A stretch of 64,000 nucleotides of DNA from the NCBI RefSeq assembly GCF_002964765.1, contig NZ_PQCF01000031.1:489625-553624 (forward strand). The letters are read 5' to 3'. The DNA is from Pseudoalteromonas sp. T1lg88. GTDB taxonomy: Bacteria > Pseudomonadota > Gammaproteobacteria > Enterobacterales > Alteromonadaceae. How positions within the stretch are numbered: position 1 is the stretch's first letter; the number at the start of each line of letters is the position of its first letter. Position numbers and translations under genes: made by a program. The notes beneath the pieces are model-generated. The model saw nothing but the letters and a program-made list of their open reading frames with translations, had not been told where the DNA came from and ran no database searches. Positions 1-8,914 of the stretch are shown here, in pieces.

Positions 1-137
1 CTTATTCTCGTAGAGATGGAGATTTGTGCGCATTTTTGCCCTATTCAATACGCAACAACGCCTTAAGGCAAAAATTCTAGATCATGTTTTTGCAACTTGG
101 CCATTATATATGCTGCGCCATCTCCCTGTTATCAGGA

Positions 138-168
138 GGCGGGTAAATTTCTGCGCGCCTCTTTTTAG
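138..168 (+). terminator. Rho-independent terminator of an upstream gene
   Basis: GAGGCG pairs with CGCCTC across a 14-nt loop and is followed by TTTTTA on the plus strand. It would end a transcript entering from the left edge and insulate the glutaminase gene. I see no convincing gene in positions 1-137; the short open frame there has no ribosome-binding site and no recognisable protein. Confidence 0.6.
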
Positions 169-221
169 CGCCCACGGTATTGCGTATTATTGCGTTTTCG
201 CCAGGTAGTAAATGGGGTGCT

Positions 222-1142
222 ATGAATATCCAACAGGTAATTGACGACATTAGCGCGGACGTTCGGGCCCGTTTGCCTGAGATGGCAGGCGAGGTAGCCA
301 GTTATATTCCGGCGCTCGCCGAGGTAAAAGGTGAGCAGTTTGCCATGGCGGTGCATACAGTTGATGGACAGAGCTATTTCAGCGGCGACAGCGAACAGTG
401 CTTTAGCATTCAGTCAGTTTCCAAGGTTTTGACCCTCACCCTGGCGCTGCAGCGCTATGGCGATACCCTGTGGCAACGGGTAGGCAAGGAGCCCTCGGGC
501 ACGGCCTTTAACTCCCTGACCCAGCTCGAATTTGAGCAGGGTATTCCCCGCAATCCCTTTATCAACGCCGGCGCTATAGTCACCTGCGATGCGCTTTATT
601 CGCGTCTCAGTGCGCCCACCCATCATATGCTGGCAACCGTGCGTCAGCTCAGCGGCAACCCGCGTATCAATATCAATCAGCGGGTATCGCGATCCGAGTA
701 TCAGCACCGTCACCGCAACGCGGCCATGGCCTATTTAATGGCGTCCTTTAATAACTTTGAAAACGAAGTGGAAGAAGTGTTGAAGGTGTATTTCGGCTTT
801 TGTGCCATCGAGATGAATTGTGCCGAATTGGCGCGCACCTTTTCCTATCTGGCAAACAGGGGGGTTGATGTAGCCTCAAAGCGGCGCATTCTTGCCGCCA
901 AGCAAAACTCCCAGCTCAATTCCCTGCTCTTTACCAGTGGTTTGTATGATGCTGCAGGGGATTTTGCCTACCGGGTCGGTATGCCGGGTAAATCCGGGGT
1001 GGGCGGCGCCATTATTGCCGTGGTGCCGGGGAAGTTTACGGTCGCGGTCTGGTCGCCTAAGCTCAATGAATACGGCAACTCCAGCGCCGGTATTTATGCG
1101 CTGGAGCAGTTTGCCGACAGGCTTAAACTACAGCTCTTCTAG
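222..1142 (+). CDS. glsA: Glutaminase
   Basis: Cytoplasmic glutaminase that hydrolyses L-glutamine to glutamate and ammonia. The beta-lactamase-like fold is recognisable from the SIQSVSK stretch, which carries the S-x-x-K catalytic motif, from NPFINAGAI, and from the C-terminal GKSGVGGAI. The frame is open from a TTG at 180, but the ATG at 222 gives 306 residues, the usual length of the bacterial enzyme, and lies just after GGGG. The gene follows a terminator, so it probably has its own promoter. Its last 15 bp overlap the end of the convergent RimK-like gene. The family assignment is secure; whether it serves acid resistance or nitrogen supply cannot be told from the sequence. Confidence 0.95.
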   Translation: MNIQQVIDDISADVRARLPEMAGEVASYIPALAEVKGEQFAMAVHTVDGQSYFSGDSEQCFSIQSVSKVLTLTLALQRYGDTLWQRVGKEPSGTAFNSLTQLEFEQGIPRNPFINAGAIVTCDALYSRLSAPTHHMLATVRQLSGNPRININQRVSRSEYQHRHRNAAMAYLMASFNNFENEVEEVLKVYFGFCAIEMNCAELARTFSYLANRGVDVASKRRILAAKQNSQLNSLLFTSGLYDAAGDFAYRVGMPGKSGVGGAIIAVVPGKFTVAVWSPKLNEYGNSSAGIYALEQFADRLKLQLF

Positions 1143-2110
1143 CGCTTCCTGAGCGGCTTGTGCGGTCGCTTTTTTCGACTCTGCTTTTGACGCCGACTGC
1201 GGCTTATCAAAAATACCCAGACGAATGCGAATAAAGTGGAAGATCTCTCGCGCCACATCTATGGCAGTGGCCTGCTCCAGGCCTTCAAAACCCGGGCTGG
1301 AGTTGGCTTCACAAATTTTAAAGTGCTGCTCATCGAACAGCAAATCGATACCAGCCACATCCAAGTCCAGAGCATTGGCGGTTTGCGTTGCCAACCATTC
1401 GATTTCCGGGGTAATGGCATACAAGGAACCTGTGCCGCCGGCGCTGACATTGGCCTTAAAGTTATCGCCACCACTGTTGCGCTCCATGCAGGCAACCGCT
1501 CTGCCACCTATGGTCAAAACCCTTAAATCACGACCATGACTGCTTTTAACAAACTGCTGCAAAATAATATTGGCCTGAGGGCTGGTCGCCTCAATAAGCT
1601 GCATCAAATCGTCAAATTCATTGCGGGTTTTGCTCAGGAACACGCCGCTGCCCTGCGAGCCGGAAAGGGTTTTCACCACCACGGGAAAACCAATTTGCTG
1701 TTCAACCAGGGCGATATTTACCGGGAACTTAACCAACATGGTGGTCGGTGTCGGCAGATTTGCTTGGCTAAGATTTGCTGGGCATAAAGCTTATCTTTGA
1801 CCGTTTCAATGGCGTGGGCACCATTAACGCAGTACACCCCAAGGCGCTCCAAATGGCGGATAATGGCAAGGGCAAAATAGGTGGTTCCGGCACCCATGCG
1901 CGGCATAACAAAGTCCGGTAAGGGCACGGGCTTGCCGTCGATCAGGATACTTTTTTCGTCTTCACGGGTCACCAGCAGATCGAATTGATCCGGGGCATAG
2001 ACCTCCAGTTCGATATTTTCTTCTTTGGCAACGGCCACTAACCGTTCAATTTCATACCGCTCTGGTTTTAATAGATTGGCGCCATCAGTGTAGATAATCC
2101 AGCCGCGCAT
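1128..2110 (-). pseudogene. RimK-family ATP-grasp ligase, broken by a one-base frameshift
   Basis: The two halves together form a RimK-type alpha-L-glutamate ligase, an ATP-grasp enzyme that adds glutamate or another amino acid to a protein or small-molecule carboxyl group. The N-terminal half starts at 2110 after GAGAGG and ends in a wrong frame after KLYAQQILAK. The C-terminal half resumes with PVVVKTLSGSQGSGVFL (glycine-rich ATP loop), later ILQQFVK and ICEANSSPGFEGLE (metal-binding region). Adding one G on the coding strand near 1763 (AAGCA to AAGGCA) restores one frame of about 327 residues. The last 15 bp overlap the convergent glutaminase gene. It is either a sequence error or a recent pseudogene; the rest of the frame is intact, which favours error or a very young mutation. 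Confidence 0.85.
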
Positions 2111-2173
2111 AGTGCCCTCTCGACAAGCAAAAGGCGGCATTATGCGTTGAGCGTCAACATGGGTAAAACAAGA

Positions 2174-2198
2174 ATATTTTATCGTGGCGATAAAATAT
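2174..2198. promoter_or_regulatory. Perfect 11-bp inverted repeat upstream of the RimK-like gene
   Basis: ATATTTTATCG and CGATAAAATAT are exact inverted copies around a TGG centre. The repeat sits 64 bp before the RimK-like start, in the gap between it and the end of the GAF-PAS-GGDEF-EAL gene. The AT-rich symmetrical form fits an operator for a dimeric repressor. There is no T-tract to make it a standard terminator. The cognate protein is unknown. Confidence 0.45.
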
Positions 2199-2257
2199 CA
2201 CACTGAAAACTTACTATTTCCCCATATTAATTTGCATCCCTGGTGGCAAATTCCGAC

Positions 2258-4426
2258 CTACAAGGTGTCGACAAAAGAGTCGGCTTGCTCTAGCAAGGCC
2301 AGTGCCTGGGGTAGGCTGACCGGCTTGGAATAATAATAGCCCTGGCTGAAATGGCAGCCATAATCATGCAGCTGTTGGTGCTGATCAGCGCAGTCGACGC
2401 CCTCCGCGATCACTTCCATATCCAGCTCTGAGGCTATGTTGATCAGGCTGGCGATCACCACCTGATGCTTATGTTCACTCAGCAGTTTATGAGTAAAAGA
2501 TTTATCAATTTTCAGGTAATCAGCACGTAAATCAATAAGATGACTAAGTGAAGAATAGCCGGTACAGAAATCGTCCAGGGCTACCTTAACGCCCTGCTCG
2601 CGCAAAATATTGAGTTGATCCTGCACCTGTTGCACGCCTATGGCCACAGACTCGGTCACCTCTATGGTGAGCTGATGGGTGGCGATCTGATGTTCGTGCA
2701 GCGCCGCTAAAATGGCTTCGACCGGCTGCAATAACTGATTGAATTCTGATACCGAACGATTGACCGACAGACAGATATGAGGATAACCCCGTTTGTGCAG
2801 GGTGGATAAGTCTGCCAAGGCCCGCTGCAGCACAAATTGCCCGAGCTGGGAAATCAGCCCAAACTCCTCAGCAATGACAATAAATTCTTCGGGATCGATG
2901 GTGCCAAGCTCGGCATCATGCCAACGGGCCAGGGCCTCAAACTTGATGATTTTACCACTGCGAAAATTGACAATGGGCTGATAGGCGACGGTCAACTCAT
3001 TGGCTTTGAGGGCCTTAGCGAGTTTATCGCGCAATTGAATTTTACGTAGGTACTGACCTTCAATTTCGTCGCTGTAGATGGCAATGCTCTGCGACTGAGT
3101 TCGTTTAGCGCTGAGCATGGCATGATTGGCATTGCGTACAAACACAGTGGCGCTATCTATCTGCTCGTCGATATGGGCGATACCCAGGCTACAGCTGAGC
3201 TCGATATTCAGCTCGCCCAGGCGAACGGGCTGACAGACATGGGTTAAAATACGCTGCGCACAGGCATAGGCCTGCTGCTTTGTGCTGTTGGCCAGCAGCA
3301 GGGTAAACTCATCGCCACCATAACGGCTAAGCACATCCGAGCTGACAACGCAGTGCTGCAGTCGTAAGGCCACCGCCACCAACACTTTATCTCCAACCTC
3401 TGGGCCATAGAGGTCGTTAATATCTTTAAAACGGTCGAGATTTAAAAACAACAAAGAGCTGGGGGTGTTTTGATCATGATGCAGGCTAATATGCTGCTCG
3501 ACCCGCTCTAAAAAGCTGCGCCTGTTGTGTAACCCGGTGAGCGGCTCCTGAGAGGCATAAAAGCGCAGTTGTCGCTCGCTTTCTTTCCAATCGCTGATAT
3601 CGCGAAACAGACCGATATAATGAGAGATCTCGCCCTGTTCATCGCGGTTGACGGTGATCGATAATTCCTCCGGATACACCTCACCGGTTTTGCGGCGATT
3701 ATAAACCTCACCACGCCAGTGCCCATGGGTGTGCAACTGCTGCCACATATTAGCGTAAAACTGCTGATCATGACGACCTGAGGCCAAGAGCCCGGGAGAG
3801 CGCCCTAACAATTCGCTTTCATGATAACCCGTGTAGAATTCAAAGGCCGGATTCACGCGCAGGATTTTATTCTCAGCGTCGGTGATCATAATGGCTTCTT
3901 TGCTTTGCTCAAATACTATATTTCGCAGCGACAGCTCCGCCAGCATGGCATTTTTTCTTTCTATGTCTATCTCGTGGCGGGCTTGCGCGGCTACAATAAA
4001 GGCCAGGTCTTGAAACCACTGCAGGCTTTGCGCGCTGAAGTTTTGCGGTTGCTCAAACATGGCCACCAGAATACCTATGGGCCGACGGGACACATCGCGC
4101 ATTGTCATGCCTAAGTAGGCCTTAATACCCAGCTCATTGAGCATGGCATCGTGAGGAAATAAGGCCGCGACTTGATCCTGATAAATACAGACATCGACGC
4201 TGCAGATAGCATCGGCACAGGGAGTCGATTCAAGCTCATATTCTATGTTGTCCAGCACCTGACCTTGAGAGTGAAAGGCCAAGGTGCGCACCTGTAAGCC
4301 ATCGTCACTTAGGCGACCAACAAAACAGTATTTAGCGGCAAACACTTGGTCAATCATTGACAAGGCCAGCTCATAAGCTTGCTCACTGCTGCTTGTTTGG
4401 TACAGTGCGTTGAAGGACTGGGTCAT
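2258..4426 (-). CDS. GAF-PAS-GGDEF-EAL c-di-GMP turnover protein
   Basis: Soluble 722-residue protein with a GAF domain (about residues 1-160), a PAS domain (about 165-290, with NPAFEFYTGY), a GGDEF domain (about 295-455) and an EAL domain (about 465-715). The cyclase motif YGGDEF is intact. The residues before it read VSSD where the inhibitory RxxD site would be, so product inhibition is probably absent. The EAL domain keeps EAL in FEALARW, the DDF motif and the late AEGVD, so it should be able to hydrolyse c-di-GMP. Net activity cannot be predicted. There is no transmembrane segment, so the input is cytoplasmic. It lies downstream of the diguanylate cyclase on the same strand with a 229-bp gap, so it is probably a separate unit. 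Confidence 0.93.
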   Translation of the reverse strand: MTQSFNALYQTSSSEQAYELALSMIDQVFAAKYCFVGRLSDDGLQVRTLAFHSQGQVLDNIEYELESTPCADAICSVDVCIYQDQVAALFPHDAMLNELGIKAYLGMTMRDVSRRPIGILVAMFEQPQNFSAQSLQWFQDLAFIVAAQARHEIDIERKNAMLAELSLRNIVFEQSKEAIMITDAENKILRVNPAFEFYTGYHESELLGRSPGLLASGRHDQQFYANMWQQLHTHGHWRGEVYNRRKTGEVYPEELSITVNRDEQGEISHYIGLFRDISDWKESERQLRFYASQEPLTGLHNRRSFLERVEQHISLHHDQNTPSSLLFLNLDRFKDINDLYGPEVGDKVLVAVALRLQHCVVSSDVLSRYGGDEFTLLLANSTKQQAYACAQRILTHVCQPVRLGELNIELSCSLGIAHIDEQIDSATVFVRNANHAMLSAKRTQSQSIAIYSDEIEGQYLRKIQLRDKLAKALKANELTVAYQPIVNFRSGKIIKFEALARWHDAELGTIDPEEFIVIAEEFGLISQLGQFVLQRALADLSTLHKRGYPHICLSVNRSVSEFNQLLQPVEAILAALHEHQIATHQLTIEVTESVAIGVQQVQDQLNILREQGVKVALDDFCTGYSSLSHLIDLRADYLKIDKSFTHKLLSEHKHQVVIASLINIASELDMEVIAEGVDCADQHQQLHDYGCHFSQGYYYSKPVSLPQALALLEQADSFVDTL

Positions 4427-4655
4427 GAAATAGTGTTAATCTTTTTGTATTATTTTCTTGTAGCTTAGCACAATATCGCCGCTGAACCTGAGTGTATTGC
4501 GATATATGAAAGCGATATAAAACAATGACTTCAAGATGACAGCTTTATCACTGTGACAAAAAGTCAGCCTTTCCAGTTGTACCACTTATACATACAAAGA
4601 GCAATCATACCAAATTCTGTTAATTAGGTGATCAGAGATAACGCAGGAGCTTGTC

Positions 4656-6218
4656 CTAAAGCTCTGCAACTTCGGTGCGATTACGGCCATTGTTTTTTGC
4701 CTTGTACAGCGCATTGTCAGCGGCTTTTAATGCCGCCTTTAGTTCTACACCGCCCTGCCACAGACTCACACCCACAGACACTGTAACCTGCGTCACTGGC
4801 TTAAAACTATGCTCGGCAACTTGCTGGCGCAAGCGATCGGCCAGTTCTTGTGCCCTGTCGATATCAAGCCCAGGCAACAACAGCATAAACTCCTCACCAC
4901 CACTGCGACACACATAGTCATACTCGCGACATCCCAGCTTAAGCAATCGGGCCAGGGTTTTGATCACCTGATCACCAACATCATGACCAAAGCGATCATT
5001 GATACACTTAAAATGGTCGATATCCAGGGCCAGTACGGCAAACGTTTGTCCCTGCTCTCGCATCGAGTCCAGACAGGTTTGCAGGTAGCGACGATTGCCT
5101 ATGCCGGTCAGGGGATCGGTATTACTCGCCAGATTAAGCGCACTGATACGTTGCAACTGTTCATGGCTATAGGCTGCAATGGCCCGCTTCAGGGTTTTCG
5201 CCTCGGCATACCAGGCGGGAATATCGTTAAAGGTTTTGTCGTTATCGCGCACCCGTTGGGCCAGGATTTGCAATGGCGCACTGATGGTGCCGGCAAGCAA
5301 CCAAATGGCCAAAAGCGTGATTAAGGTCACCGGTGCACCTTTTTCCATCAGGTTGCCTATGGTATTGCCGACACTGTTGACCACATGCTGCTGTGCACTC
5401 GAAACCAACACCACCCAGCGCATGTCCTTAACCGGTGCATAGCCTATTAACTGGGCGCTGCCCTGCGTGCTGACCATGGCACCGCTTTGCCCGGCTTGCG
5501 CTTGCATAAACGCGTCCCACAACGGGTGCATTTCACCCACTGTCATACCAATCTGCCGGCTCTGACTGTCGTAAACCACGGCGCCATTCTCACTGAGCAC
5601 CATAATACGCGCTTCCGCACCATGAAAATGGGTGCCCAGCAGGCGCGACAAGATATTATTGCCATGCAAATAAATATTGCCGGAAATATAGCCCAGATAA
5701 CGCTGGGGCTCTGTGTCTGACATGATCGGATGCGAGGGGCTGACCACCAGGTTACCCAAGGGCGATACATAGGGCTGCGGCATCATGGCTTGCGGCACCA
5801 TTAATGACTGCTTGGTGGCAGAGGCGTGCAAAATAATACCTACGGCACCCAATTGCTCAGGTGCGGCACTGATCACCTCGCCTCGGCGGTCGACAATCAC
5901 CACCGAATTAAAAGACTGGGTTTGTGATAGTAAACGCTGTACTTCTTGCTCACGGCGGGCGGCGTTATCCAGATCACCGCTCAGCGACTTAGCGCTATAA
6001 GACAGTTGCATTTGCAATGATTGAATAAACTGGCTGGTAATATCGGCCAGTTTACCGGCATAGGCACGGTTTGCCTCAAGGCTTTGCGTCATGGCCTGTT
6101 GGGTATAAACCCGGTCGCTAATCACAAACTGGTTAGCCAGGGTAATAAGCACCAAGAGCAGAGTAAAACCTAAAATTACTTGGCGCAGATCGAGTATAAA
6201 CAATCGCGGAAGACGCAT
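4656..6218 (-). CDS. Membrane diguanylate cyclase with periplasmic sensor
   Basis: 520-residue protein that makes c-di-GMP from two GTP. Transmembrane helices at about residues 13-34 and 290-312 enclose a periplasmic sensing region of roughly 250 residues, probably Cache-like by size and layout. After the second helix comes a short HAMP-like linker, then the GGDEF domain with active motif GGEEF. REYD lies five residues before it, the correct place for the RxxD inhibitory site, so the enzyme should be feedback-inhibited. The start at 6218 faces the NERD gene across a 246-bp divergent region. No ligand-specific motif was recognised in the sensor. Confidence 0.93.
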   Translation of the reverse strand: MRLPRLFILDLRQVILGFTLLLVLITLANQFVISDRVYTQQAMTQSLEANRAYAGKLADITSQFIQSLQMQLSYSAKSLSGDLDNAARREQEVQRLLSQTQSFNSVVIVDRRGEVISAAPEQLGAVGIILHASATKQSLMVPQAMMPQPYVSPLGNLVVSPSHPIMSDTEPQRYLGYISGNIYLHGNNILSRLLGTHFHGAEARIMVLSENGAVVYDSQSRQIGMTVGEMHPLWDAFMQAQAGQSGAMVSTQGSAQLIGYAPVKDMRWVVLVSSAQQHVVNSVGNTIGNLMEKGAPVTLITLLAIWLLAGTISAPLQILAQRVRDNDKTFNDIPAWYAEAKTLKRAIAAYSHEQLQRISALNLASNTDPLTGIGNRRYLQTCLDSMREQGQTFAVLALDIDHFKCINDRFGHDVGDQVIKTLARLLKLGCREYDYVCRSGGEEFMLLLPGLDIDRAQELADRLRQQVAEHSFKPVTQVTVSVGVSLWQGGVELKAALKAADNALYKAKNNGRNRTEVAEL

Positions 6219-6271
6219 TAACCATTCACCACTAATACTTATTCATTAAGCGAGAGTAACAAAAAGTCATG

Positions 6272-6289
6272 CTAATAATTTGTTATTAG
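6272..6289. promoter_or_regulatory. Inverted repeat in a divergent intergenic region
   Basis: CTAATAA and TTATTAG are exact inverted copies around TTTG, midway between the diguanylate cyclase (minus) and the NERD protein (plus). It could be an operator shared by both promoters. The sequence is AT-rich and short, so a chance origin is possible. Confidence 0.25.
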
Positions 6290-6464
6290 TCAATGTAATC
6301 GCACAAAATAAGCACCATTACCTTACTCTCTAAAGCACTAATATCTCACAGAACAGGCAATTAACCTATTGAATTTTAAAATGACTCTATAAGGGTATGG
6401 CATAATTTATGGATTAGCTGTTAGACTAGGGATAGATAACAGAAATTTTACTTATGTTTCGGAA

Positions 6465-8852
6465 ATGAGATTAGCTTTTCTACTACTTTTCACCCTAGCC
6501 CTGTTGCAAGCTAGCGAGACCGAGGCGCGAGAATATAACCGCGCTATGTGTATTCTATTAAAACAGCAAATGGCGCAGTTCGATCATGCGCGTACGCACC
6601 CCAGTTACCGTAAGGCGCGACGGGATTACGACAGCAACAACTGCCAGCAAATTGATAAGGCACAAGCACAGCAACAGACAAGAACTCAGGTTACCTCAAC
6701 CGCGCCCGAGCGCACGGCCTTGGTAAAACCAGAGCCTTTTACAGAGCAGGTTAAAAGCACCAGCGGTGCCGACCTAGCGCTGGCCTCGGCACAGGTGCAA
6801 AGCGAGCTGAGCGAAGGTATCGCTAGCGAAAACACCAAGCTCGAAACCAGCGATCCCCTGACTGAGCCACAACAAGCCACTGGCGACCTAGTAACCGAAA
6901 CCAAAAGCGCTGTTGCGGCGCAGGCCAGTGAGTTAACCACGCCAGCAGATAACACGCCGCTCGAAACTAAGCTGGCAGCTAAGGGCACTCCAACTGAAAC
7001 CGCCAAAACTCAGCTTGCAGCGGCCAAGGTAAGCCCGAAACCACAGCCAGTTGCACAAACCGAAACATCCGGCCTGATGGACATGATGCTCCCAGCGCTA
7101 ATTGGTTTACTCGTGCTCATAGTCGGCATTGCCGCACTCATCATGGTGCGTAAAAAACGCCAGAGCTCAATTAAAGTCGCCAAACCGAAACTCTCTTCCG
7201 AAGGCAAACCGCAAGTCATGAGTAAGCCTTCAGAATTTAAAAAGGCGCTGAAGAAGTTGCTTGGCAATCAAAAAGCCACCCTGGATCCGCAGCTCTACAG
7301 CAAGTTTACCAATGTGCCCATCGCCACGGGTGAGGAAGGAAAAAGCACTAACATAGAGCATCTTTTGCTAAGCCCCTTTGGTGTCTTTATGGTCGCCCAT
7401 ATCGATGCAGTCGGTGATATTTATGGCGGCGAAAAGGCCCAGGACTGGACCAACCGCCACCATGGCGAAGACGAAAAGTTTGCTAACCCTCTTACCGCAT
7501 TGCGTGAACAAGCGCAGCCCTTGGCTGAGCTACTGGCTCTACCAATGGAAGAGATCCACTGTCTTATCGTGTTTAACAACGAGGCGGTATTTAAGTCTCC
7601 AATGCCGAGTTTCGTGCTTCACCAAAAAGAGTTTGTTGACCATGTGTTGAGCATTAGCACATCTGACTATGGCGAAAAGCAAAGCTCCATCCATAAAGAC
7701 ATGATTAAACATCTGCAGACCTATGGTGCCCACGCAGCGCTCAGCCCCGAACTGACCAGAACACTGTTGAACGAAAAAGCGGATGCCCTGTTGGGAACAC
7801 CGTCAGCTGAAGCTTCAGCCGAGTCCTCGACCGAGTCCCCAACCGAGCAAGCACCGCAAGTCGATGGCAACGACGAGCCACAGCCGCAGAATGTTGCGCC
7901 GCTGCGCCGTACTGCGGCTACCAGCAAAGCCGCTAGCCATAGCGAGCCACAGCATTGCGCCGAAATCCACCCCTTTGTGCGTAAAAAAGCGCAAGCCAAT
8001 GCTGAGCAGCCGAGCCCGACACCTGCAACCGAGCCCACGGCTACCCCAGAGGCCGAGACAAACGCACAGCCGCAAGAAGATACGCGTGCAGCCACATCGC
8101 AACCGACCAGTAAAGATTGGTCGAGCATGTCAGATGAAGAATTTCAGGCCTATTTAAACCAGGCAAGCGGCTCAAACACCACGCAAACGACTGACAGCAC
8201 GCCAGCTGAGCAAGAGCCCCAAAGTCACCAAGGTGAACCAAACAGCGAAGAGTCACAGCTTCCTGCTGAGGACGAGCCCAGCATGGAAAATCCAACTCAC
8301 GCTGAGGAGATCGAGCAAACGCCCGAATCACAGCAAGATCTCGAAGAAGCCGTTAATGAGCAGGTTCTAGAGCAACCGAATGCGGCCCAACCTATTGAGG
8401 CCCAACCGAATGCGGTCCAACCGAATGCGGTCCAACCGAATGCGGCCCAACCTACTGAAACTCAGACTGAGATAGTTGAGCCTCTCGCCACGCCAATGCT
8501 TGAAGACGAGCAAAGCGAAGTAGAGCAAGCCGAAGCGCAACCTCTCAACACCCAAGCCATTACTGACGAGCCGAGCGAAATCGAGCCTGAGCCAGAGCTC
8601 AATCTGGAACTCAACGAGCCCGAAACACAATCACTGGACGACGCCCTAATGGAATTGGAGTCGGCCCTGGCACAACAAACGCCTGTTCAAGAGCAAGAAC
8701 TGACTCCAGAAACCGAGGTTGAAGAAGACAAAGAGCAGAACAAAAAAGCCAAGGCCAACCCCTTCGCCAACCTGTCGCTCGATCCCGACTTCACTCCTCA
8801 GGAAGAAAAGATAGATATAGGCGCCGGCCCGCTGGAAAGCGAAAAGTCCTAA
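6465..8852 (+). CDS. Membrane protein with NERD-like domain and long acidic tail
   Basis: 795 residues. A signal peptide (about 1-22) is followed by a low-complexity exported segment and a transmembrane helix (about 203-228) ending in basic MVRKKRQ. This puts the C-terminal part in the cytoplasm. Residues about 265-375 resemble a NERD (nuclease-related) domain: NIEHLLLSPFGVFMV, then GDIYGGEKAQDW. The usual E-x-K catalytic pair after the hydrophobic strand is replaced by AHID, so nuclease activity is doubtful. From about residue 440 to the end the chain is rich in Pro, Glu, Gln and Thr, including a run of QPNAV-type repeats. A FimV- or TonB-like architectural protein is an alternative. The biological role is unknown. 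Confidence 0.75.
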   Translation: MRLAFLLLFTLALLQASETEAREYNRAMCILLKQQMAQFDHARTHPSYRKARRDYDSNNCQQIDKAQAQQQTRTQVTSTAPERTALVKPEPFTEQVKSTSGADLALASAQVQSELSEGIASENTKLETSDPLTEPQQATGDLVTETKSAVAAQASELTTPADNTPLETKLAAKGTPTETAKTQLAAAKVSPKPQPVAQTETSGLMDMMLPALIGLLVLIVGIAALIMVRKKRQSSIKVAKPKLSSEGKPQVMSKPSEFKKALKKLLGNQKATLDPQLYSKFTNVPIATGEEGKSTNIEHLLLSPFGVFMVAHIDAVGDIYGGEKAQDWTNRHHGEDEKFANPLTALREQAQPLAELLALPMEEIHCLIVFNNEAVFKSPMPSFVLHQKEFVDHVLSISTSDYGEKQSSIHKDMIKHLQTYGAHAALSPELTRTLLNEKADALLGTPSAEASAESSTESPTEQAPQVDGNDEPQPQNVAPLRRTAATSKAASHSEPQHCAEIHPFVRKKAQANAEQPSPTPATEPTATPEAETNAQPQEDTRAATSQPTSKDWSSMSDEEFQAYLNQASGSNTTQTTDSTPAEQEPQSHQGEPNSEESQLPAEDEPSMENPTHAEEIEQTPESQQDLEEAVNEQVLEQPNAAQPIEAQPNAVQPNAVQPNAAQPTETQTEIVEPLATPMLEDEQSEVEQAEAQPLNTQAITDEPSEIEPEPELNLELNEPETQSLDDALMELESALAQQTPVQEQELTPETEVEEDKEQNKKAKANPFANLSLDPDFTPQEEKIDIGAGPLESEKS
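8373..8452 (+). repeat. 15-bp in-frame tandem repeat (QPNAx units)
   Basis: About five copies of a 15-bp unit reading CAACCGAATGCGGYC lie inside the tail of the NERD-like protein. Each codes for QPNAV, QPNAA, QPIEA or a near variant. In-frame repeats of this kind change copy number easily without breaking the gene. Confidence 0.8.
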
Positions 8853-8856
8853 TGAG

Positions 8857-8885
8857 AAATGGCGCCCAATGGGCGCCATTTTATT
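8857..8885. terminator. Bidirectional terminator between convergent genes
   Basis: AATGGCGCC and GGCGCCATT form a strong stem followed by TTATT on the plus strand and by A/T-rich sequence on the other. It separates the NERD-like gene from the convergent methyltransferase-HNH gene. Confidence 0.75.
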
Positions 8886-8914
8886 GTGTGAAAAAGTGCA
8901 ATAGAGCCGATAAG

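Noticed and set aside
26..208. Open frame of 60 codons at the left edge
   Set aside because: It runs through a clear terminator at 138-168 and has no ribosome-binding site.
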